This document shows, piece after piece, positions 9,703 to 18,643 of a DNA stretch of 27,391 nucleotides (position 1 is its first letter; the number at the start of each line of letters is the position of its first letter). The translations under genes were made by a program, and so were the position numbers. The notes under the pieces were generated by a model. It did not search any database. It was not told where the DNA came from and saw only the letters and a list, made by a program, of their open reading frames with translations. The stretch covers positions 8,802 through 36,192 of the forward strand of contig CAAAJI010000508.1 of assembly GCA_900642245.1 (NCBI GenBank), given 5' to 3'. This stretch comes from Fragilaria radians. Taxonomy: Eukaryota; Bacillariophyta; Fragilariophyceae; Fragilariales; Fragilariaceae.

Positions 9703-9902
9703 TGCCTCACGGCGCTATAGCCTAAGACGTTAGAGATGTCTAACAAAGGGTTCCTTATAAGGTGATTAAACTACTTGTTTCCTAAGCTTGAGTCAGACTC
9801 AAGGAATGAAGAAGATCTGATTCAGACAGATCATTAGTAACAAACAACTAAACTAAAACTAATGCAATTTCCGAGTAATACCGTAGGGAGTACCGTACGG
9901 CA
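9703..9902 (-). repeat. LTR of element B (5' LTR)
   Basis: Begins TGCCTCACGGCG and ends CCGTACGGCA, the partner of 4841-5040. The differences are mainly transitions. As the 5' LTR of a minus-strand element it should contain the promoter; I could not point to a convincing TATA box. Confidence 0.92.
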
Positions 9903-9907
9903 GGCTA
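9903..9907. repeat. Target-site duplication GGCTA, right copy (element B)
   Basis: Pairs with 4836-4840. It is part of the copia A frame that reads Pro-Pro-Leu-Ala across the insertion point. Confidence 0.92.
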
Positions 9908-10671
9908 GAGGAGGAGAAGGCTGGGAGACCGGAACGGGCACCCTCAAAAGTGGAATTGGGGCCGGTGGCAGAACCGGCGGTGGAAGTGGAGCTACGATCA
10001 CGGGTGCTGGGGCAATGGGAGTTGGTGGGAGTACCGCTCGCGGAGGGGTGGCAACCGTCTCAGCAGGGAGAGGTGGGACCATAGGAGGTTGGATGGTTGA
10101 AGGAGAAGTAGACTTGCTGGTGAGACAAAGGATGTCGGCAACTTGCACATAGGCATTGAGGATGGGCGGACCAAAGGTGAGCGGGTTGAGGAGAGGAGAA
10201 GCATCGGAGCCTTGTAGGAGGTGAAGCATATCTTCCGCCATTTGTTTGAGGTAGTCATTGTGAGAGAATTGAGGAAAAGGGATTTTTTCAGGTAAAAAAC
10301 TGACTTTGAAGACATCACACTAGTGGAGTGTGTCCTGGAAGTAGCACTTCCAGCATTGGTAATGCTCGAGGAAAGGTCCAATGTACCATCCAATGTTTCT
10401 GTGTTCACCAATGGGCATTCAATTTGGGTGCCCATGGGGGCAAGTGGCGTCCGGTTGAAGTCGAATTGACCAAGAGGGAGGCATGAGCCAACAAGGAAGG
10501 GTGAATACCCAAAGAGCAAAGAAGATTCAAACTTTGGGTCATTTGCAGAAGGAGACCGTCCCATTCAGTGAGCGGGAACTTGGAATGGACGGTGCAAAGT
10601 ACGGAGACAAAGTGATTTTTGAACGTCCAAATGGCGCAGCAAGACAAAGAATACCATTAGCTTGATGGATA
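9908..10671 (-). pseudogene. Copia A integrase, C-terminal remnant without catalytic core
   Basis: On the minus strand the signal begins at about 10650 with AIWTFKNHFVSVLC, continues as LLLQMTQSLNLLC, and after a shift as GQFDFNRTPLAPMGTQ. These are the last helix of the core and the following segment of the copia integrase in this subfamily. Then come the HLLQGSDASPLLNPL and LNAYVQVADIL segments and a proline-rich tail. The zinc-binding region and the two catalytic aspartates, normally some 300 residues, are missing. The protease end sits immediately upstream, with a 12-G run at 10672-10683 at the joint. The tail is cut by the GGCTA insertion site of B and resumes at 4835. Confidence 0.75.
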
Positions 10672-11088
10672 GGGGGGGGGGGGTTGCAGAGGAATAGACC
10701 ATAGTCTGTTTGGAGTGCAAGTACCAGTGATAAGAACCATATTGTGCTTAAGAATGCGGACATCAAAATGAGAAAAAATAGCAATACAGTTGTTGTCGCA
10801 GAGTTGAGCTAGGGAGACTAGTGTATCAGTGCATAGATTGTCAAGTACAAATGCAGACTGGGCCATAGTGCTAAGATGCGGAGAGAGAGGGAGGACACTG
10901 TGAAGGGCAGAAGACATGACGTCACCACTAACCAAAAGGACACGAGGGCCATTGGAGATTGGAAGGGGATGACAAAGATGCTGCACATCAGCACTAGCAA
11001 GGAATGTACCCGTAGCACCAGAGTCAAGGAGGACATGAGGAGAAGGAGGGCTATCTACAGTAGGGGAAGGCAACGTAGGAGGTAACAT
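10672..11088 (-). pseudogene. Copia A protease region
   Basis: The frame carries an intact retroviral-type aspartic protease motif LLDSGATGTFL (near 11025). SLAQLCDNNCIAIF and LITGTCTPNRLW follow, the conserved stretch between protease and integrase in this copia group. The protease would cut the Gag-Pol precursor. The frame runs into the proline codons produced by the G tract at 10672-10683 and then into the integrase remnant, so the fusion skips the integrase core. Confidence 0.8.
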
Positions 11089-12122
11089 GCACGCTAAAGG
11101 ATTCCTTACAGTAGGCTCGGCGTGTCAAGCCAGAAGCCAGTAGCAGTTGCTTGTACTGCCACCTTGCATATTGGCAAAGGTAGCACTACTCTGATGACCA
11201 GGTAACTGTGTGTTACACTGGGAGCTGGAATGGGCACAGGCCCCATGCAACCAGCAGTAGGAGCAAGGAGCAGGAGTGGAGCAGTGAGAACCACGATGAC
11301 CAGAGTGAGCATTGGAATGACTGGATCAACCACTAGATTGGCAAGTATCACATTGATGAGAAACACCAAAAGACGCTGCAGCACCAGTGCGCATCATGGA
11401 CATCATCTTGGTCATTTGGGACAGAAGATCAGCCTCAGGAGCAGTAAGGGCCAAGTTGCGCTGTTGGAAAGCAGCATTGGCAGTGTCGGTTGGAGAGACA
11501 GCAGCAGGTGGAGGAGTGTCATCAGGAGGGATGGCTTTGAGGAGACACTGGGCAACAAGATCAGCCATTTTGGCAACAGCATTAGCCTGATGGAAGGGCC
11601 GCTGATGAAAGACATTGCCGGCAATAGGGAGGAAATGCTCAAGCATGTTGGACCAAGTACGTTTGACGGTTGGGCAGCAATTCCAGAGGCAGAGATCCTG
11701 TTGAAGAATTGGTTGGTGAGCAAAACTGACGTAGGCAAGATCTATCATTTGTTGCAGGGACATCAGAGAGAGGGCATGCTCTGCAAGATTGATAAGGTTG
11801 TTAATGGCATTGAAGACAGCGTCAACAGGGAGCAAAATGTCATAATACATATTGAAGGTTGACATTTCTTTAGCTTTGACCTGTTGGGGGGTAATTTTAC
11901 CGTGAGTGGTAAAGAGGTGCAAAAGCACAGTGCTAACATCAGTGGAATATTGGCCGGTAGTACAATTGAGCAGGGCTTGGAGATAGATTGGATTGATAGA
12001 TTCAACAATCTGCGCAATGAGTGCCTTCTCTGTAGCTTGACAGAGGTTGAAGGAGAGCTTGAGCTCACTCCAAACATCTTTGGCGGCTTTGAGTTGCGGT
12101 CCAGTGCCGTTAGCAGGTGGAG
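11089..12122 (-). pseudogene. Copia A gag
   Basis: The capsid-like part is read from 12122 down with a shift near 11930. LNCTTGQYSTDVS and LLHLFTTHGKITPQQVKAKE are followed by PVDAVFNAINNLINLAEHA and PILQQDLCLWN, a UBN2-like gag fold typical of copia elements. QRPFHQANAVAKMADLVAQ and a coiled segment precede a histidine/cysteine cluster YCWLHGACAHSSSQC (about 11215-11260) that matches the zinc-knuckle position. The first roughly 100 or more residues of gag are missing because the left neighbour sequence, shared with the NTPase-like genes, starts at 12122. Confidence 0.75.
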
Positions 12123-12126
12123 CAAA

Positions 12127-12432
12127 TCAAGCTAATGAAGTATGTACCATTCTTATGATTAGCATCAATACAAGTAACACTCTGCATAGCAATTAATTAG
12201 GGAAGGACTACATATACGCTGTCTTTGGAATGATGTCTAGCGGAGACATATGACATGCAGAGAGTTGATCCAGCTCATCACAATCTGGAAGAATTTCTTT
12301 TTGAATATGAATCGGATTCCTTCATTCAGGAGCATATTGCTAGACTGAATGCGGCAGCAGGACGGAAGTGGATCCTCCCAAGAACCAATTATACCAATGT
12401 TTATGTTCCTAATCTACATTGTACGGCTGCCT
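12127..12432 (+). repeat. Dispersed repeat, copy 2 (5' region of NTPase-like gene)
   Basis: Partner of 1085-1390. Its right end is cut off by the assembly gap, so the repeat may continue. The left limit coincides with the end of copia A, at about 12122-12126. Confidence 0.8.
12255..12432 (+). CDS. NTPase-like gene, second copy, N-terminal part only
   Basis: The ATG at 12255 follows a stretch (GACATATGAC) conserved with copy 1, and the frame is open for 59 codons up to the gap. It reads MQRVDPAHHNLEEFLFEYES, then SFIQEHIARLNAAAGRKWI and NYTNVYVPNLH. Copy 1 has the same text with a lost start, a frameshift and a stop, which makes this the intact version. I recognise no domain in this part. By analogy with copy 1, the P-loop NTPase domain would lie roughly 500-700 bases downstream, inside the unsequenced stretch. 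The 3' side of the gap (13426) is already the GT15 gene, so the rest of the copy must fit in the gap. Confidence 0.5.
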
Positions 12433-13425
12433 NNNNNNNNNNNNNNNNNNNNNNNNNNNNNNNNNNNNNNNNNNNNNNNNNNNNNNNNNNNNNNNNNNNN
12501 NNNNNNNNNNNNNNNNNNNNNNNNNNNNNNNNNNNNNNNNNNNNNNNNNNNNNNNNNNNNNNNNNNNNNNNNNNNNNNNNNNNNNNNNNNNNNNNNNNNN
12601 NNNNNNNNNNNNNNNNNNNNNNNNNNNNNNNNNNNNNNNNNNNNNNNNNNNNNNNNNNNNNNNNNNNNNNNNNNNNNNNNNNNNNNNNNNNNNNNNNNNN
12701 NNNNNNNNNNNNNNNNNNNNNNNNNNNNNNNNNNNNNNNNNNNNNNNNNNNNNNNNNNNNNNNNNNNNNNNNNNNNNNNNNNNNNNNNNNNNNNNNNNNN
12801 NNNNNNNNNNNNNNNNNNNNNNNNNNNNNNNNNNNNNNNNNNNNNNNNNNNNNNNNNNNNNNNNNNNNNNNNNNNNNNNNNNNNNNNNNNNNNNNNNNNN
12901 NNNNNNNNNNNNNNNNNNNNNNNNNNNNNNNNNNNNNNNNNNNNNNNNNNNNNNNNNNNNNNNNNNNNNNNNNNNNNNNNNNNNNNNNNNNNNNNNNNNN
13001 NNNNNNNNNNNNNNNNNNNNNNNNNNNNNNNNNNNNNNNNNNNNNNNNNNNNNNNNNNNNNNNNNNNNNNNNNNNNNNNNNNNNNNNNNNNNNNNNNNNN
13101 NNNNNNNNNNNNNNNNNNNNNNNNNNNNNNNNNNNNNNNNNNNNNNNNNNNNNNNNNNNNNNNNNNNNNNNNNNNNNNNNNNNNNNNNNNNNNNNNNNNN
13201 NNNNNNNNNNNNNNNNNNNNNNNNNNNNNNNNNNNNNNNNNNNNNNNNNNNNNNNNNNNNNNNNNNNNNNNNNNNNNNNNNNNNNNNNNNNNNNNNNNNN
13301 NNNNNNNNNNNNNNNNNNNNNNNNNNNNNNNNNNNNNNNNNNNNNNNNNNNNNNNNNNNNNNNNNNNNNNNNNNNNNNNNNNNNNNNNNNNNNNNNNNNN
13401 NNNNNNNNNNNNNNNNNNNNNNNNN
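12433..13425. other. Assembly gap (993 N)
   Basis: The run of N hides the body of the second NTPase-like copy and the 3' flank of the GT15 gene. All long open frames that seem to cross it are artefacts. Confidence 1.
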
Positions 13426-13451
13426 GGATTTCTTCGTAAACTTTCCATTTT

Positions 13452-15090
13452 TCATCCTGATTTGTCTCCTCTACCTGGTAGATCGACTCTTCCAGCCTTT
13501 AAGGATAGGAGCGTCGCATTTTGTAATGCAATTGGTAAATGTTGGAAGTTAGGGGATAAATCACGAACATGATCTCGATTGGTATGTAATTTTGGAACAT
13601 GACGCAGTCGTTGGGGAAATTCCTCAACGACACAACCAATACGACGAAAGTCGTCCACATACGCTTGAATACGCTTCCTAGCATCAACGTCATCGTATCC
13701 AGTGGACAATCCCCCCCAAATGGGACACCCAGTAGTCGAATTAAGAGTGAAATGTTCATAGGTCCAATCAAGGAAACGATGTATTCTATGCTTGGGACAA
13801 AAGGAATAAACAGCACCAGTCTGTATCACTAAATCATTCAGTCGATCACGATACATGTATCCGTTGACATCAAACCACCGAAAGAAGAATTGCACGTCCT
13901 TGGATAGAAAGAAAGTTAAATCTCCAATAAACCAATTGTTATAAAAGCCACAATACCCTCCATTGAAATGACTTATCTTATTCCATGTGGGACTTATCGA
14001 CTGTCGAGCAAAGGCTGTAAAGTTGTGTAGAATTTTCTGAAGGGATGCCATTTCATAACTACACATTCGATAGGCATAATAGTATTGTCCCTTGGACATG
14101 AACTGAAACAAATCATATCGAATAGGTGTATGGATGAATGATTCTTCATCCATTCGCATAATGTAACGATAGTTGGTTCCCAAATTGGTATTGATTTCTT
14201 GAAAATAATCCCAAACTCGAAGAGCATACCAACGAATCCTGTGTTTTCCAGAGGAAGAAATGCAACAACGCCATTAGGAAAGTCATAATTTGAGAGAATA
14301 AAGCAATAACAAGTACTAGTGTCTCTTCAAAATGATGCACACACACCGCTTTTGTAAATTTGATTGGCACTTACATATGTCGATATCCTAAATTGAAGTT
14401 GGGGTTGTGCCACGTTGACAAATCCTGTTCTTGAATATGTGATGGTGTCTGCCAATAGGGTGTATTATTGAGATTAATCAATTGTATCGTCCCCCGAGTT
14501 TCTTGAGGATAACGTCTTTGTTCCCAAAGTTGCAAGTCGTCATTGGTAAAGTCTCCCGTATGAAAAATAAAGACAGTTACATTTTGATAGTGTTGATTGA
14601 TAAGAAGGTAATTTTCAAACAATCGATCCAAGGATTGTTGTAAATTAGCGAATGAATCACGTTGATATACCTTGTGCGATTTTTGAGCCAAATAGATAAT
14701 TGCATTTGTCTTGGTCGAATATGGAGGATAATAGTTGTTAGACTGGGATTCATAGACAATGGTGCTAGGTCTTGATACTGAAATCATTCCAAAACCATAT
14801 CTTTCGAGTCTTAACATGTACAATAATACTATTAGCAGCAGCATCATAAGAAGAAGAAGACATTGAAGTGTTATTTTGGAGAATACTCCATTATTGCAAC
14901 GACACGCCGAGGAAGCGATTGAAGAACGACCATGTCGAGTATGAATGATACTCTTGTTGTTGTTATGATGCACGTTATTGTTACTGAAACTACTACTCTT
15001 TTGAGAAGACGACGACGAGGGCAAGGAATTAGAATTGGATCCGGATTGGCTTCGATATCGTACGTAGAGTAGAGAGAAACGATCTCTCAT
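13452..15090 (-). CDS. GT15 family (Ktr/Mnt1-like) mannosyltransferase, two exons
   Basis: Exon 1 is 15090-14375 and exon 2 is 14238-13452. The 136-nt intron (14374-14239) has GTAAGT and CAG borders and splits a Met codon; the joined protein has about 500 residues. A serine/asparagine-rich cytosolic tail of about 70 residues and one membrane helix (about 73-93) make it a type II Golgi protein. The lumenal domain starts near residue 125 (TNAIIYLAQKSHKVYQR) and has GYRHM spanning the splice site, YIMRMDEESF (about 264-273, metal/nucleotide-binding strand) and YNNWFIGDLTFF (about 338-349), the GT15 acceptor-site motif. SFCPKHRIHRFLDWTYEH follows. GT15 enzymes transfer alpha-1,2-linked mannose from GDP-mannose to glycoproteins or glycolipids. 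The start is the first ATG in frame; four upstream codons lack an ATG. It ends at TGA. Confidence 0.87.
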
Positions 15091-15113
15091 GAGTAGAAAC
15101 AATTTGTCGCCAT
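15087..15113 (-). promoter_or_regulatory. Upstream ORF overlapping the GT15 start (ATGA)
   Basis: An ATG at 15113 opens an 8-codon frame (MATNCFYS) whose TGA at 15089-15087 overlaps the GT15 ATG at 15090-15088 as ATGA. If the transcript starts upstream of 15113, ribosomes would meet this ATG first and need to reinitiate or leaky-scan, so it could dampen translation. Whether it is in the mRNA is not known. Confidence 0.5.
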
Positions 15114-15148
15114 GATGAGTGCACCAGCTGTCTCAATTTTATTGCTTA

Positions 15149-15192
15149 TTTTTGCTTAATTAGATATTTTTGCCTAATTAGATATTTTTGCC
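15149..15192. repeat. Short tandem repeat, 18-nt unit, about 2.4 copies
   Basis: Unit TTTTTGCYTAATTAGATA at 15149-15166 and 15167-15184, plus eight bases of a third. It lies 36-80 bases upstream of the first ATG of the GT15 leader, so it falls in the promoter or 5' leader of that gene. Confidence 0.8.
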
Positions 15193-16439
15193 GTTGGAGA
15201 ATATATTCAAATCTTAAAATTTATGTCATCGTAACAAATAGTAATTGACCTTGGCATAGCAATGTTGTCTTCAAATATGTACATACCTAGCAAACCAAAT
15301 GGTTGAGCATTGACATCAGGTACATATGCAGTCCTTTTTATTCAAGATCTTGAGCTGATTTAATCTTTTTATATTGCAATTTTGACCTCGCCGATATGTA
15401 CTACAACAACATTCCAGTTCAAAGTTTTGGATGAATATGGAATGGAACTATTACTCCACGATACAATACAACTCAGTACCGAGCTCATTGTATCCAATAC
15501 TTCTCTTGCTCCGGTTCAATTAGATACTCCGAAAAGCCAATAACAAAATGTTTTCACCAACCCAGAAAAACCTGAGTTATTCGACTGTAAGCAGGAATCG
15601 GTCGACGGCCAGATCGTATGTGATTCTTAAGTGAATATCCAGATGATATATTTTCTTTCTTTTTCATTCTCTCTATAACCATACAATAAACATAATATAG
15701 TTAAGAAACCAGTTCTTGGAGTTGTGAGCCTAATGCCTTTGCTTGCATCCACAAGCATTGGTTTTCATATTTTTGCTTGGTTCCCAAGCAAGGCTCTGTG
15801 TGCCAATGCAAACGAGTTTGAATGATCCAAAAAATATTTTAAAAAAATAAATCAGGCTTTGCAATGACACACATTGACTGTATTGGTGATCATTTCAAAC
15901 ACCAAAAATGAAATTGTTTGAGGCGGATTGTAAGGTAATAGGTTGCAAATTCCAAAGGAACCCCTGATGTATGCCATCACATACTTGATTCCTTAGGTAT
16001 TTTCAGTTTCCATACAATCTGACATTCATCAGAATAATCATGGAGTGCTCTGAGGGGCAGTTTCCTGCTTATAATACTATCAGTTGTAGAGGGTGACTGA
16101 TTGAATCCTTCCTATGCTTCACTCTTCATTCTTTAAAATTTTGAATAAATCTTTTGATTACACTTGTGCACTTAGAACTAATTTATATTTTAGGCAGTCA
16201 GTTTTAACCGTACTGTTGCTGAATTAACAAACCTTTGATTTGCCTAAGGTTTAGCTATTGCATCGAATAGTTGTTGATGGGCCTTTTTTGCTTGATCAAA
16301 CAGACTAAGTACACATTGTTCGTTTCCTCAAGCATATCTTACGGTTAACTATTCTGAGGTTGTAGGTTCAAAAGCTAATTTTCTTCTTAAAAGTCCGCTT
16401 TTTGTATTCTCCTCCATGATCAGGTCAGGAGATGAGTAG
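15193..16439. other. Intergenic DNA upstream of GT15 and beyond the 3' end of element D
   Basis: No frame here looks coding. It contains a hairpin TTGCTTGG/CCAAGCAA at 15773-15791 and imperfect inverted stretches between 15798 and 15900. The part next to 16440 would be the place for the 3' LTR of gypsy D, but I found no matching partner near 23710-24000. Confidence 0.5.
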
Positions 16440-17600
16440 TTAGTAGGGTATAATCCTTCTTAAGCTATAAATATACTCTGCTGCATTTGCCTTGTGGCGC
16501 ACTGTCCCATTTTCACTGACTTGTATAATAGGGCATAGGTACGGGGATTCTTACTTGTTTCCTGTCTCTCTTTTTCGTAGTGCTTTGTCTCCTACTCGGT
16601 AGACATGCTGTTCACGTTTGGCATTTTCTCTTGTATTATAGAGATTTATGAGGCGCAGTTTTCTTTGTTTATTATACTCCAAAATTGCTATGTGTTCTAT
16701 GTTAAAGATCATGTCTCCACCAAACGCAAGCTATCCTGGAGTACTTTGAAGACTGGTGTGAAAGGTTGACCTAACAAAAATAGCAGTTGCAATTAAGATC
16801 TGCTCCCTCATTTTGGGCCAGAATAAGAGTTGAGCAATAGTTGTTTCTGTTCTGGTATTCCCGGATGACACACGGTCATGTGATACCAATCTGTAACATG
16901 TCTTAGTAACTGTTTTGGAACTACTATTTTATTGTTGTAGCACATAAGTGTTTTAATTGTTCCTCCCCCCAAGAATTCTTTAATTCATACTTGCGGGCAT
17001 TAATTAAAAGGTCTTTCTTTAAATGTGGATATTACTGCTGCACTATTTCCAAAAGTTCATGTGATAGGGGATAGAAGTTGTATTTATCTGGATTTTTATG
17101 TTCGTTTTTATGACATTCAACTAGAGCATAGAATGAGTCCTCAGAATTCTCACAGGATGTGGACTTTTGGGATAAAGGACTAATCATATTGACCACAAAA
17201 TGTTGTCCCATTTTATATATTGATGATCAGGAGAGTACTCTTCTATGAAGAGTCTCCATCTCATAACTCTGTCCAGAATTAAAATGTTTCTATGTTAGAT
17301 TTGCATGATATGTGTGGACTATTAATTGTTGTCCTAGAAGAATGTTCCTAAATTTTTTAAGTGCCTCTGCAATGGATAGTATTCTTGTTCTAAAGTAGTA
17401 TATCGGGTTTGCACCGGATTTAATTTTCTGCTGTAACGGGCAACAGGTTTTCCTCCTTGTGTTTGTGTTATAATACAATCGCCCAATCGAACTTTGCTTG
17501 CATCCATGTGAATTTCAAACGACTTCTTGAAGCTTGGATATAAAAGAAATGTTTCCCCTAGCTAAAATTACCAGTTTTTGTAGTTCACTTTGCTCCTTTT
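16440..17600 (-). pseudogene. Gypsy D pol: RNase H and integrase fragments
   Basis: RNase H spans about 17570-17280. In shifting frames it shows SFKKSFEIHMDASK (the connection strand with the first catalytic aspartate), RYSRKLNPVQTRYTT, then ILSIAEALKKFRNILLGQQL and VHTYHANLT, where the usual Asp of TDH is Tyr. DRVMRWRLFIEEYSPDHQY follows at about 17270-17200. The integrase zinc-binding part is represented by VVPKQLL-like and HPG segments and WPKMREQI (about 16900-16800). Just below, near 16780, the text jumps to FGGDMIFNIEHIA, TRENAKREQHVYRVGDKA and NGTVR, i.e. the C-terminal part. The catalytic core between them is absent. Confidence 0.75.
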
Positions 17601-17827
17601 TTCTTTAGTGGTGCCTAGTGTATTTTTAAGCTCTGATTGATCAAAGGTGCTGCATAACATGAGTCAAGCAAATTCTTTTTCTTTTCCCATGATTAGGGTC
17701 TCTAGTAATGTTGCCGTGGAACCAAAGTTTTCACAACAATTTCTATACCTAAAAATTGATTCCGTGGGTATTTGTCAAATGGAAGAGGGTTTGTTGCCAA
17801 AGGATTCTTCTCTAGCCAGCTAATTCT
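17600..17827 (-). other. Gypsy D, residual protease/reverse transcriptase region
   Basis: Only about 230 bases separate the end of gag from the RNase H connection strand, where a gypsy element should have well over 1 kb. No protease DSG or reverse transcriptase YVDD motif is visible, so a large deletion is inferred. Confidence 0.55.
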
Positions 17828-18319
17828 CCATGGTCTTTCAACCATTTCAGTTTCTTCTGGTATTCCCTATCTTGAGCAATCCCATCCGAGATATTGTTTG
17901 GTTTCTTTTGAGATTTCTTTTTGGGTTCGATGATGACTTGAACTGATATCTCATCATCACTCTTACGTTCGGGTACAATGGCCTTCTTGCGCTTCAGGCT
18001 TCATGCTAACTTGGCAAGCTCTCTCTTGATAACAGATGCATATATGTCCAGGATCTTCTTCTTGATGAAGGCTTGGCCAACAAGATGATCTAATTGTGAA
18101 GATTCTTGTTTGGAAATTCCTCTTATCCTTTGAAACTTGATTTAGTAGTGTTTACTCACACTCTTCTGCGTTTTGCTAGGCTCTGAGCTGTGCTTAGCAG
18201 CTGACCTTTTTGCCACTTTGACTTTGGCTACTCTCTTCCTTGGTTGGCTTTTCCAAGGAGCTTTCACATTTTTTCAATTGCTTCACACGCTTCAATCAAC
18301 CTGGCCTTTGAATGAGTTG
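17828..18319 (-). pseudogene. Gypsy D gag, C-terminal part
   Basis: The frame continues the gag text exactly from the other side of copia E: HSKARLIEACEAIEK directly after the insertion point. A lysine-rich nucleocapsid-like stretch follows (RKRVAKVKVAKRSAAK), and then, after a stop and a shift, KKKILDIYASVIKRELAKLA, a TGA, and an open stretch through DREYQKKLKWLKDHGELAG to a TAG. No complete zinc knuckle remains. The order is the one I recall for this algal gypsy gag group. Confidence 0.7.
18315..18319. repeat. Target-site duplication AGTTG, left copy (element E)
   Basis: AGTTG abuts the left LTR of E and is repeated at 22987-22991 after the right LTR. Joining D across one copy restores the gag frame (Pro-Thr-Thr-His-Ser-Lys), which confirms the site. 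Confidence 0.88.
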
Positions 18320-18531
18320 TTATTGGAAATATCCCTTACGTTCATTCGAGACTTAGTTTATATGTTTAGGGTTTATCCAATAGGGATATTAAGAATTCGA
18401 AAATGTGTGTGTCATATGAGTCAGCATTAGATTAATCTTTAAATTAGTCACAACTTTCGTTTTGACTTGTTTGTTCAAGTTATCCTCTTTTTCCTTTCAC
18501 CTTTGTTAACTGAAGAGACTACTTCTCAACA
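18320..18531 (+). repeat. 5' LTR of element E
   Basis: Starts TTATTGGAAATATCCC and ends CTTCTCAACA. The body matches 22770-22986. The left border is set by the target duplication; the first bases differ between the LTRs (TTATTGG against TTTTGG). Confidence 0.88.
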
Positions 18532-18643
18532 CGTTTAAACGTGGGTACCTGCATAGTTCTCTTCTTTATTTCCGATTTGCGATATTGGATTCTTTTGATT
18601 TATTTTTTATTCCTTTTTGTTGGTATTCATCTTACAAGTCAAT

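Larger units (their letters stand above)
4841..9902 (-). mobile_element. Ty3/gypsy LTR element B, with internal replacement
   Basis: Two 200-bp direct repeats with TG...CA ends and a 5-bp target duplication bound this unit. On the minus strand it keeps the gag N-terminus (9312-9619) next to the upstream LTR, and the integrase core and C-terminus (5050-5841) next to the downstream LTR. A purine tract (minus strand AGGGAAGTGAG, 5041-5051) abuts the 3' LTR. The rest of gag, the protease, reverse transcriptase, RNase H and integrase zinc-binding part are absent; copia C in opposite orientation occupies their place. The two LTRs differ at about 9 of 200 positions, so the insertion is not very recent. 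Confidence 0.9.
3040..12122 (-). mobile_element. Ty1/copia element A, truncated, host of nested elements B and C
   Basis: Read on the minus strand from 12122 down, the order is gag, protease, integrase C-terminal part, reverse transcriptase, RNase H: the copia order. Element B (4841-9902) interrupts it between integrase and reverse transcriptase. With B and one GGCTA copy removed, about 4.0 kb of A remains. No LTR was found at either end, the N-terminal part of gag is missing, and the RNase H end runs directly into the NTPase-like pseudogene. The A segments look clearly richer in G+C than everything around them. A is inactive: it has several frameshifts and its integrase core is deleted. Confidence 0.85.

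Noticed and set aside
9862..10152. Glycine-rich plus-strand frame
   Set aside because: It overlaps an LTR end and is antisense to the proline-rich tail of the copia A integrase. Glycine is the mirror of proline codons.
11230..11862. Plus-strand open frame of 210 codons
   Set aside because: It is antisense to copia A gag, which is recognisable on the minus strand.
12255..13572. Several long open frames across the N run
   Set aside because: They are open only because N codons contain no stops. Only 12255-12432 has real sequence support.
18542..18556. TGGGTACCTGCATAG as a primer-binding site of element E
   Set aside because: It begins with TGG but lies about ten bases from the LTR, and I could not match it to a tRNA 3' end without a search.
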